Shown: piece after piece, positions 45,805-55,386 of the stretch
Position numbering within the stretch: the stretch's first letter is position 1
How the letters are laid out: the number at the start of each line of letters is the position of its first letter
From: Rehmannia glutinosa
Taxonomy: Eukaryota > Streptophyta > Magnoliopsida > Lamiales > Orobanchaceae
DNA: 64,000 nt
Assembly: GCA_016081115.2 (NCBI GenBank)
Contig: JABTTQ020002534.1
Coordinates: 62,001 to 126,000 of the forward strand
Reading direction: 5' to 3'
The notes under the pieces: generated by a model
The model's input: only the letters and a program-made list of their open reading frames with translations
The model's database searches: none
Told to the model about the DNA's origin: nothing
Made by a program: the position numbers and the translations under genes

Positions 45805-46763
45805 GGATTTGGTTCGAATTAGTCTACCCTCCTTAGGTGAGACAAGATGGACTAATCTTATCCATTTATTTGTTTTGTTTAAGGGTTGTGACTTTTTCGA
45901 TTTTTTTTGGATATTTTCACATTTATTTCAATACAAATAAGGATATAAAAGTACTTTTCTCTTATCCCAACGATTTTTCCGGTAAGATTTGACTTTTAGA
46001 AACCATTTTTATGGGGTGGGATTGTAACCGCTGGATTTAATGACTCTATTTTGGGAAGGGTTTTTTTTTTCAATTTTTTATTTTTTTAACACAATATAGT
46101 TAGGATTCTTTTTTGCTTAAATATCTATTAGATAATGCATATTTAGTTGTTTTTGTTACATTGTTTTATGACAATAAGACATAATTGAGTATAATGTCTC
46201 GCATATTTTAGTTATGCACATTGCATAGATAGTTCCAGATAATGCATAGTTAATTGATTTTTCCGCATAATTTATAACTCATTGCATAGTTGGGTATATG
46301 TACTATATATTTAGTTTTTTTCATTGTATAAATACCTTATAGATAATGTATAGTTAGTTGATGTTTGCATGGTTTCAACTATGCAACATTTTATAGTAGT
46401 TTATGCAAGTGGTCTCAAAATATTTTTGCACCATCTCCAACGTGGAAATTTACAAGCATAAGAACATCATCTTCATCGTTGCAATTTTTATAGTTTTAAG
46501 AGTTGAATTTTACAAAACCTGGTTCGAGTTCTCCATCGAAACTCAATCCTTAAATTCTCACGCTAATTTTTCTGTGTTTTCGATGTTTGCAGGTTTGACA
46601 ATGGAGATGAATGAGATTTTCTCAGATTTGTGTTAATGGCGATTTTCTCAGATTTGTAGGTCTGGCAATGGAGGAAAAAGGCAATGGAGGAAAAACTGCG
46701 CGCGTGTGTGCAGTGACGGATCCATAAATTTTTTAGAAGGGGGGCACAAAATTAAATAAATGT

Positions 46764-47042
46764 AAGGGATAATTACAAAAAAAAAAAAAAAACTAAGGTT
46801 CAGACTAATTGAAGAAAATCCAGAGGTTTTTGAAAATTGTAAAAAATATTTTTGATGTTTGATTTCGTCTTACATTTTCCCCTTTCATAAACTAAAATTA
46901 TATTTCAAAAAATCACCATAATATTTATAGAAATATTATAATTATCCCCTAAAATTTAAGACATAATCAAGCCTCGTGAGATTTTTATTTATTTGAAACA
47001 TCTCGAATTTTCTTTAATTAGTACAAAGCTTAATTATCCCTT
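46764..47042. repeat. MITE-like copy (GGGATAATTAC family)
   Basis: It starts GGGATAATTACAAAAA and ends with the inverse (AATTATCCCTT). It is the same palindromic repeat family seen in the helicase introns at 55610-55827 and 56541-56772, but more diverged. Confidence 0.5.
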
Positions 47043-47217
47043 AATATAATTATGAGTACATCCCAAAAAAATGTTGTGCAATTACAAGGAGATCATTAAA
47101 GGATGCTTTCTTCTTTTTTTTTTTAATTCCTAATTAACATATAATTTAAAAATAAATAATTAATAGTTTTGAAAACGTTGTGGGGCACGTGCCCCCACAC
47201 TTGGTAATGTACGTCCG

Positions 47218-47238
47218 TCTCTGTGTGTGTGTGTGAGT

Positions 47239-47275
<37 letters not shown>
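47218..47275. repeat. GT/GA compound microsatellite
   Basis: A (GT)n run passing into a long (GA)n run. Confidence 0.95.
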
Positions 47276-47276
<1 letters not shown>

Positions 47277-47482
47277 TTTGATTTTAATCTCATTCCATTT
47301 TTGTAACTACTTTATTATGTTATTTTTCCCTATTACTCTTATGTTATTGTTGATTAAATAAATGTTTTAATATATAATTTTTATCCATTAAATAACACCA
47401 ATTGATTAATAGTGGGGATGTTTGAGATTGGTCTATTGTGTGTCACCTAGAGAATGGTCTCATATGATCCTCCCCCCTCCCA

Positions 47483-47503
47483 CATATATATATATATATA
47501 TAT
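47483..47503. repeat. (TA)n tract 3
   Basis: A TA microsatellite between element (b) and the pararetroviral insert. Confidence 0.95.
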
Positions 47504-47820
47504 CCGGCGGGAGGACGATAAACAAGAGAAAGAAGACATGACAGAAGAATTAAATAGACAGAAATCAAATGCAGAAAAATAACAAAGCATAAAAGGAAAT
47601 ATTATATATATATTTACAAATATATCTTGATCGAGTTACCCCCAGTTTCTCTCAAGGATGCTTTTGCAAGGGTCTCCACAAATCAAGTAAGAACAAGGAA
47701 TTTAAAAAGTTTCTAAAATCTAAGGGAAATAGAGAGGATTTGCAGTTGGAGAGATTTGCTTGAAGTTTTCTTTCTTGCTTTTGGGTTCTAAAAACTTTGG
47801 TTTCATTGCGAGGGGGATCC

Positions 47821-47833
47821 CCCCTTTTTATAG
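47821..47833 (-). promoter_or_regulatory. TATA box of a caulimovirid pregenomic-type promoter
   Basis: CTATAAAAAGGGG on the minus strand is followed by a GGATCCCCCTCG segment, the arrangement seen at pregenomic RNA start sites of caulimovirids. Upstream (47865-47980) the motif CTRTAGCA is repeated about five times and could be an enhancer-like array. Whether it still works is unknown. Confidence 0.5.
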
Positions 47834-48039
47834 AATTTTCTAAGGATTGTTTAGGAATTTTTTAGGTTTCTGCTACAGTAACCCATACTCGCTCTACAAT
47901 GCCAAATAGTATCCTTTCTGATCCCACTCTGCTATAGTTCTGCTATAGTGCTGCCGACATCAAATTGCTACAGTACTGCCATTTTTTTTATCTTCTTCTA
48001 AGATATCTTCAAAAACGGACGAGAATTCTGATTCTTCTG

Positions 48040-49300
48040 TTATGTATCTTGATATGATGGCTTTGCACTTGTTCTTTTGGAGTGATTGCTGAAAACATTT
48101 TTAACCTTCCATTTGGTTAATAATGTTTTCTTCTTCTTCTCTTCCTGCTGTTTCCGGAAAGCTATCTGTAGGTTGATAATCTTCTGGTCTGTACATAGAT
48201 GTCCATTCCTGATTTTCTTCAGTTCTATACCAATCAGCAAGCTCTGGGTAGTCTGTTTCAGCAGTGATTGGAATATAGAAAGATTCGGTATTTTGATCAT
48301 TTCTATTTTCCAAATATATTTTATAAATCTTACTTTGGAATACAAGTCTATTATCCCAATATTTTTTCTGAAGTCTGCTTCCTTCGAAGAGGTCTTTTGC
48401 TAGTGTCCTGGATCTCCATCTGTTTATCTGTGCTCTCAGGGGTATCCATGAAAGTGTGAATCAAAAGGGGATCTTCAATTTTAAACCTCAGGAATATAAT
48501 GTGTCCAAGCGGGTTCAAATCTATTTTCAATCCATTTCGAGCTTTGATTCAATGCTTGCTAAAATCCGGCTTCATCGGGGAAGAAATGAGTCTTGATATT
48601 TTTGAATGATGAATTTGAGAGTTTCTCCCAGACAACATTCTTCCAGGAGTTTGTCATTTGTTTTGAAGAGAATAAAATCAATTAGACCGAAGTCTAATAA
48701 TGTTTGGATAGTGAGTTTTCCACCCGGGTATTTGATTCCTCGAGGATGGGAGATGAGGAATTTTTCAAAGGCAATCACACATTTATTGATATTGTAATCA
48801 AGTGTGCATGAACATTGATAGCAAAACTTAACTGGACATTATTTTGTGCATTCTGCTATGATAATAATCATGGTATATTTTAGACTCATCGATGTCTAGT
48901 CTTCTTGTTGCTGCTAAATTGAGGAATTTGTGAATTTCTTCTTCTTTTTTCTCAAAGGTTTTTTGGGCTTTTTCAAAAATTAGTTCTTTTATACATTTTA
49001 GAAGAATCTCAATTTGTTGATTAGGAAAAAAGAAAGTTCTTACAGGATCAAGAGGAACATCATCTGTTAATGTTTTTTCATTGATCCTTGTATTTATAAG
49101 ATCATTTTGATAAGTATTTTCTATCCAGAAACTGTTTTCACAAGATTTTCGTTAGCAAATATTATTACTTCTACAAAAGTTTGAAATCCATAAAAAATGG
49201 GGTTTGGGATATCTATGGATGCTGCTACAAGCGACCATGTTTTGAGTATCCCTAGGGTTTTTCCCTTTAAAATGACAAAGTATTGGAATCCACTTCTATG
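48040..49300 (-). pseudogene. Viroplasmin/transactivator-like ORF remnant (caulimovirid)
   Basis: From about 49300 the minus strand encodes FQYFVILKGKTLGILKTW, which fits the start of the caulimovirid viroplasmin domain (also found as the RNase H N-terminal domain), with the usual aromatic/Val/Gly and trailing Trp pattern. A stop follows near 49130. Further fragments downstream (48778-48572, 48313-48101) are probably the rest of the same ORF. They are acidic and Glu-rich near the end, and I cannot align them to a named domain. In related viruses this protein builds inclusion bodies and allows reinitiation on the polycistronic RNA. Confidence 0.55.
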
Positions 49301-49309
49301 GATAAAATA

Positions 49310-50263
49310 TCATTCTAAAGTATTTAGACTTCTGAGCTGGTGATTTTTATTATTTCTGCTATTATAGAGGTTATCAAGCAAAACTTGACGATCTTCTGCT
49401 AGCTTATTGTCATGTCTGCTACGAAAGGTAAGATTACTTCTTGGGTATTGATGAAGTATAGTATCTCCGAATTTGTAACTAGATCTGTTGACTGGGTCCA
49501 TCTGCATCAAGAATCTGATTAATTTATTAAAAGGTAATTGAATTTGTTTAAATAAATATCTTGAAAGTATGGTATTTTTAAAGAGATAAGAAGTATTATT
49601 TCTTTGGAAAAGAGTATTTTCTAATTCAAAAGGCATTATGTTCCATTCATATTGTCCAAACGTGATAGTAAATGCAGTTTTATATCTATCTTTTTCAGAA
49701 AATTGAATTTGCCAAAAACCTGATTTCATATCTAATTTAGAGAATATAAACGACGAATAAAGTTTTTGTAGCAAATCTTTTTTGTTAGGAATTGGATATC
49801 TAATCCATCTTAAAGTTGTGTTTAGAGGTTTATAATTAATAACTAATCTAAGAGTTCCTCTTTCTATTTCAGAATTTTTGTTAACATAAAAAGCTGCACA
49901 ACTCCATGGGGACCTTGATTTAGAAATTAGTTTTTTATCCATCAAATCTTTTATTTCCAATTTACAGTGTTCATAATTCATTTGAATTGGTCTGACTTTT
50001 GTTGGAATTTCTCTTTCATTAAAATTTTCTTCATAAGGTAGATCAACAATATGTTGTTTTCTATTCCAAAAGGCATTTGGTAGTTCAGCACATATTTCTT
50101 TTTTAAATAAATTTTGGAGTTTTAATATTTTTTCTTTTACCTCAGGTATTTCTAATTGTTTTTCTATTCTTTTAAATGAAATATCAAAGATGGAATTGTT
50201 GTTCTTTAGTCGAACACTAACATATTTTTTTGATTCATTATCGAATTTGACTAGATTTAAAAC
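49310..50263 (-). pseudogene. Caulimovirid reverse transcriptase remnant
   Basis: The frame shows the N-terminal half of a caulimovirid RT: a KVRPIQMNYE start, SPWSCAAFYVNK, GTLRLVINYKPLN, RYPIPNKKDLL and KLDMKSGFWQIQ fingers/palm motifs, then a diverged MPFELEN (MPFGLKN in intact relatives). Sequence after about 49580 no longer matches, and the catalytic YxDD motif is not present. The frame is open into the TA tract only by chance. The enzyme copies the pregenomic RNA in free viruses; this copy cannot. Confidence 0.88.
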
Positions 50264-50285
50264 TATATATATATATATATATATA
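50264..50285. repeat. (TA)n tract 4
   Basis: A TA microsatellite joining the pararetroviral insert to element (c). Confidence 0.95.
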
Positions 50286-53057
50286 GGATTTAGATCAGGT
50301 GAGTCCACATAACTTATGTGAGTACACGAGACCAAATCTGAGGCATTGATTTAATTTTTAAACAGTTGAGATTAATCATATTTTATCATTTTTTAATATA
50401 TAACTTAATTAAAAAGGATTTTTTGGCAATTTTAATTAAGATCAATTTTTGGGAGGAAAATTATTTTTTAGCGATGTGGCTAAAATTTAGGAACGGTTTA
50501 AGGGATGTGTGTAATCTAAAATCTTGCCTATCTTCTAAAAATATAACCATGTCGATCGCTTTGAGTTGGACGAGTGGGGGTCGTATTTGAAGCCGAACAC
50601 GAGAAACGCCGAAGCCCAGAGATGATCGGAATTTGCTATTGGATTTCCAATTTTTCTAACTCCTTGAACCGCTTTTTTAAAATAAGTCGTCTTTCGATTT
50701 CGCGAATATTTGTGTTATGGGGTGGAATTGAATCCAACATCACGGGTTGCTCGTTGACTTTTCCGATAACTAAGAGAAGAGATGATTCTTTTCCACTCTT
50801 CCATGTTTGGCTTGATAGACAACAACTTTGATTATGCAACCGAGAGTGAGTTTAAGGCTTCTTGTCCATTTTTTCAATTTGTTTTTGAGGGTACATTATC
50901 CTGCTTATGCTTGTACGGTTTATGGTTTTTTTGTTTTTGCGATTTTTGTGCTTGTTTTTGGAAGGTTTTTTTTTTGGGGGAGAAAAATCATGTTAGTGTT
51001 TAAAAAAATTAAGGGGGAAAAAAACCCTTAGTTCTTTGTGAGAGATTTTTTGCTTTTTTTTTGTGCTAGTTTTCTCGAGAAAGATATTTTTTGTTTAATC
51101 ATTGTTGCTCTATAGAAGGTTGAGTTTTTTTTTTAATTATGTTAATAGTTGTTCTTCTTGAATAAGATGGGTTTTTTCTTAGTGTAATCGTGGTTTGGGG
51201 GTTTATTAGAAGAATAGTTTTTGAGATTTGTATACTTTTTTAATGTTAAATGTTGCTTATTAAGGATATATTCATTGTTATCATAGACATAAAATATTGC
51301 TTGTACGTTGCAAAAATTCGTTTGTTTTTACTGTTAAATGTTTGCTTATTAAGCAGAAAGATCTTGCTTACGTAGGCAAAAAATGTTGCTTATTTTGTTG
51401 TAACTGTGATTTTTTGTTAGATGGTCGTATGGGTAGATGTATATGAGTTGCTTATGTTGCTAGTACAACTTGCTTATGTGTGTAGTAAATATTGCTTATA
51501 ATGACAAAAAATACTTGGTGCAAATATATTGCTTATTAAGACCAAATATTGATGATGTGCAGGAATATACCGTTGCGATTTGTTTGGATGATATGAATGA
51601 GCAAAGGGAATTGAATCCACGAGAGGCAAAGAAGTTTGCTGGAACAACGTAGGATTATAGAAAAATGATGTTGATGTTTTTTTATTTTGACCAAATGGTT
51701 GAACATTATATGTTGTTTTGGATTTTTAAATTTGTGGTTGAGTTTGGTTTAATTTTTAGAGTAGTTAAGCAGGATGCAAATGCCATATAAACAACATTAT
51801 GGTATAACATATGCAATGTTATTTATACAAGCCATAAATTTTTGATGGTGCAATGTTTGTTTTGACGCAGTTTATGATGAATTTTTGGTGTCCGAAATTT
51901 AAATTCCTATTAGGCCTCAAAATTGTTTGTATACTCTAAAATCCGTTGCTTGACATATTATTAATCTTCCCTTTCCAATGTATTATTACTAAAATATATC
52001 AGGGTATATTTTAAACATCTATTGTGTAGTCAAGCATGGAACATAGAGTCAATAAATAAGCAACAATGTTCATGTTCATAAGCAACTTTAAAAGAACAAT
52101 TAAGCAACACTTTATGTATACCTAAGCGAATGATTGATCTTAAAAATAGGAGGATCGCCAATATTAATTGCAAATTTGACTGTGAAAGGAAAGAAAGAAT
52201 TTCATAGATATGGTTTCAATCATATCCAAAAAAAGCAACATATTTGTCTTCAATAAGCAACATATTTCTCACAGCGGATAAGGTCAGAGACACGGTTTCA
52301 AACGAATCCCAAAAAATCCGGAATGTGGGCACTACCAAAAATAACTCCCTTTTTTTATATTGAAACAAACTTTCCTACTTATCCTTAACAACAATTAATT
52401 AAATATAAACTAAAATAAAAATCAATTAATATTCAATAGATAAGCAAAAAATATGTAGATAGTTAGCAAATTATTTCTTCGTAAGCGCTAAGAGGCACCA
52501 TTTGACATTTTGCCATGCATATGCAACATATACTCGATGGACAAGCAATATGAGTATGTTATGTAAGCAATTTTTTTTTTCTTTTGCATAAAAGGGCAGT
52601 TTCTTCAGCAGACAATTTTACTGTAAGAACGGAAATTAGAAGCAATAAATAAGCAACATTGTTCATGTTCATAAGCACATTTATTATAACAATTAAGCAA
52701 CACTTTTTATACCCTTAAGCAAATGGACGATTTATCGAGGTAGCAGGCGTTTTTTTTTCTAGATTTTAATGGAACAATTTACAGAGGTAGCAGACATCTT
52801 GGTGAAGAAGAAGACTTTAATTGAGGCCATTTTTTCGTGATTTTAATTTTATTTTGGATGGTAAGATATATTGTGGGTAACTACTCCTATTTTCATGGGA
52901 TTTGATTGTTTGCTTTGGACTAATATACCCCTATATCTATTTAATTAGGCTTTTTATATATTTTATGCATCTTTAATATTAGCCATTGAAATTTGTTGAT
53001 CTATGGTTCAGATTTGGTCCTACATACTTAAATAAGGCATGGGTCTCATATAACCCT

Positions 53058-53060
<3 letters not shown>
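50286..53060. mobile_element. TA-bounded element (c) with inverted motif arrays
   Basis: 2775 bp. The left end is GGATTTAGATCAGGTGAGTCC with GAGACCAAATCTGAGGCATT. The complement of the right end is GGGAGGGTTATATGAGACCC with GTAGGACCAAATCTGAACCAT, so the ends are related inverted repeats. In the left half (51250-51560) the word TTGCTTAT recurs on the plus strand. In the right half (52050-52690) its inverse ATAAGCAA recurs. A GC-richer stretch at 50575-50850 has no recognised homology. No transposase was seen. Confidence 0.65.

Positions 53061-53093
<33 letters not shown>
53061..53093. repeat. (TA)n tract 5
   Basis: A TA microsatellite between elements (c) and (d). Confidence 0.95.
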
Positions 53094-53096
<3 letters not shown>

Positions 53097-54272
53097 ATGG
53101 ATCAAATAGGTCCTCCTATTTGGAGTGAGTCCATGAGAACACATTCTAACCATAGATTAACAATTTTGGGTGGTCCAGATTTTTAGGGGGGTTTTATGTT
53201 TATTTTTTTTGTTTAAACAACTAAGAGGGGTAGGGTGGTCATTTTGCATTATATAATCAGTTATTGAGATTTCCTTCCATGTTTCACGCGATTTCACCCA
53301 CTCTTCACGCACACTCTCTCTCCAGCGTTTCAGTTTCAAAAAAAAATTATCTGTTGCTTATGTAGTATAGGGTTGTTGCTTATGACTTGCTTATGTAGTT
53401 AATGTATCCGTGATGCATGTTTAGTGTATATTTGTTGCTTATGTAGTATAGGGTTTATCGCTTATGTAATATGGGTTTGTTGCTTATGACTTGCTTATAC
53501 GATTAATGTATTCTGGTGCATACGTAGTGTATATTCGTTGCTTATGTAATATAGAATTGTTGCTTATGTAGTATGAGTTTGTTGCTTATGACTTTCTTAT
53601 GTAGTTAATGTATCCATGGTGCATACGTAATGTATATTCATTGCTTATGTAGTATAGACTTGTTGCTTATGTAGTATGGGTTTGTTGATATGACTTGCTT
53701 ATGTAGTTAATGTATTCGTGGTGCATACGTAGTGTATATTTGTTGCTTATGTAGTATAAGATTGTTGCTTATGTAGTATGGATTTGTTGCTTATGACTTA
53801 CTTATGTAGTTAGTGGTATATAAAAGCACCATGACATATCTACACAAGCAACAAATTACATCTTCATAAGCAAAACTTCGAACTGAAGTTGAGCTCTAGC
53901 AACTATAGTAAACTGTCTGCAACTTTTTTCACACAATAGTGTGTTGAAGAAGAAGGATGAATGATTTCTCACAGTAGTGCGTTGAAGAAGAAGATGGATG
54001 TTTGTTTTCTTTCATGATGAGCGTTCGAAGAAGAAGGAGAATGAGATTGTTCACGTTGAATTTGATGTGAGATTTAGAGATTGTGTAATCATAATGTGAA
54101 CAAAATCCCATGAATATTGGGTATTTTTGTAGGATTACTAATTTACCCCTCCCTCTATTTTCCAGAATTTAATTTGTAATTTTAGCTCTAAAATCACAAC
54201 CATTAGAAAAATCTAGATATGTGGTTAGGATTGGTCCATGGTCTTACCTATGGGTGGTGCTCATATAACCCC

Positions 54273-54274
<2 letters not shown>
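53094..54274. mobile_element. TA-bounded element (d) with TTGCTTATG array
   Basis: 1181 bp. The left end has GAGTGAGTCCATGAGAACAC and TTCTAACCATAGAT. The complement of the right end has GAGGGGGTTATATGAGCACC and ATCCTAACCACATATCTA. The left half is filled by a tandem array (53352-53820), and the right half holds inverse copies of its motif (ACAAGCAACAAA, CATAAGCAAAAC at 53840-53875). No protein is encoded. Confidence 0.65.
53352..53820. repeat. Tandem repeat, about 104-bp unit built of TTGCTTATG
   Basis: Units start near 53432, 53536, 53640 and 53742, with a partial unit before them. Each unit holds three to four copies of TTGCTTATG(T/A) plus GTGCATACGTAGTGTATATT. Over 15 copies of the nonamer or one-off variants occur in 470 bases. 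Confidence 0.9.

Positions 54275-54318
<44 letters not shown>
54275..54318. repeat. (TA)n tract 6
   Basis: A TA microsatellite closing the block of TA-bounded inserts. Confidence 0.95.
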
Positions 54319-54322
<4 letters not shown>

Positions 54323-54741
54323 CAATGATTTAAATACCACACAGGTGATCAAGCTGGTCAAGCCACCCAACATTCAACCGCCGATTTTACCTATTTTAAT
54401 AAAAATTAATTTTATTATATATATTATGAATGTAATTCATTAATATAAAGGAAAATTGGATATATTTAGTTAAAAGGAAAAAATGTACATATTTAGCTCA
54501 AAATTCAAATAGTGACATAAATATATTAAATGTTAAATTTATAGATTCTATTTTCATAAAGAAAGGTGAAAAAAATACAAAAATAAAAAAATTAGTAAAA
54601 TCCAATTTAACCGATTTTTGGCCGGTATTGACTGGTTTATCAGCAAAATGAGTTTTAAGGCCTTCTTTGTACCAAATCGACCACCAATATCCAAAAGATA
54701 ACGGTTGAACCGACCAATATAGTACGGTATTTAAAACAATG
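54323..54741. mobile_element. MITE with 8-bp target duplication
   Basis: 419 bp with terminal inverted repeats CAATGATTTAAATACC and CATTGTTTTAAATACC (two mismatches), flanked by ATATGTAC at 54315-54322 and 54742-54749. It has an AT-rich non-coding interior with an ACCGACCAATA subterminal segment. The 8-bp duplication suggests a hAT-related transposase; a Mutator-like origin is possible. Confidence 0.75.
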
Positions 54742-54749
54742 ATATGTAC

Positions 54750-55386
54750 AATACAACAAGCTCAAACTTAAATTCTTAGAACGAGCTTAAAGTTAAAACT
54801 ATAAAAAGATTCAAAACCCAACTCGAGTTTGACCTATTCGAGTTCCACTGACTGACACCCCAGTAAAAAAAATTAGAATTGTTATAAGCAATTTTTCGTC
54901 AAAGTACAAAATTTTGAGAATTTAGCAGGTAAAACGTGTTAGCACGACTGGACTATGTGTAGCAAAGTCTGCTATTTCATCAGGTATTTGACTACGCTAC
55001 ATAATACCATAAATACAATAATAATATCATCTCATACATATTACAGTTTCCCAGATGAAACATATAATTGTTTTCATCTAAAATGAAGCACGAGATCTTG
55101 TGTGGACTAAAGCGACGAACACATCCGTCAAAAAACATTTATATCAAGTGGCACTTCAGAATTCAAGCAGGTCGATTTAATGTTAAATTTGATCGATGCT
55201 CTCCTCGGATCAACCATCCACTAAGATCAACCCATCTCTGTGTAGAAATGAGAGAGAGAGAAGAAACCCTTACCTGAATATATCAAAACATTCACAAGGA
55301 AAAGGGAAAAAAGAAAAACGAAAAAGGGAAAAAAGTTCAACATAGAATAAGCTCAAATGTTACACAAACTAGAATCATATTAAAAC
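54750..55386. other. Region 3' of the helicase gene
   Basis: AT-rich. The part adjoining 55386 should be the helicase 3' UTR (minus strand). No other gene was seen. Confidence 0.5.

Larger units (their letters stand above)
45805..47482. mobile_element. TA-bounded element (b)
   Basis: 1678 bp between TA tracts 2 and 3. The left end has TTAGGTGAGACAAGATGGAC followed by TAATCTTA. The complement of the right end has CTAGGTGACACACAATAGAC followed by CAATCTCA, an inverted terminal similarity. The interior (46110-46400) has many TGCATAGTTAGTTGAT-like words. It also contains a MITE-like copy (46764-47042) and a GT/GA microsatellite. No gene is visible. Confidence 0.6.
47504..50263 (-). mobile_element. 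Endogenous caulimovirid (pararetrovirus) fragment
   Basis: A 2.76-kb viral segment between TA tracts 3 and 4. Reading on the minus strand: the reverse transcriptase region (50263-49310), an ORF starting with a viroplasmin-type domain (about 49300 to 48040), then a non-coding region with a TATA box (47821-47833). This is the order of caulimovirus-like genomes (ORF V, ORF VI, pregenomic RNA promoter). Movement protein, capsid and protease are absent, and stops and frameshifts are present. It is a partial, non-functional genomic fossil. Related copies elsewhere in this genome are likely. Confidence 0.85.

Noticed and set aside
53000..53190. Reading frames with runs of Ile-Tyr across TA tracts (also 44383-44607 and 54219-54443)
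   Set aside because: They are translations of (TA)n microsatellites and have no homology or context.
53352..53820. CRISPR-like regularly spaced repeats
   Set aside because: The whole 104-bp unit is repeated, with no unique spacers, and the DNA is a plant nuclear genome. It is an ordinary tandem repeat inside a transposable element.
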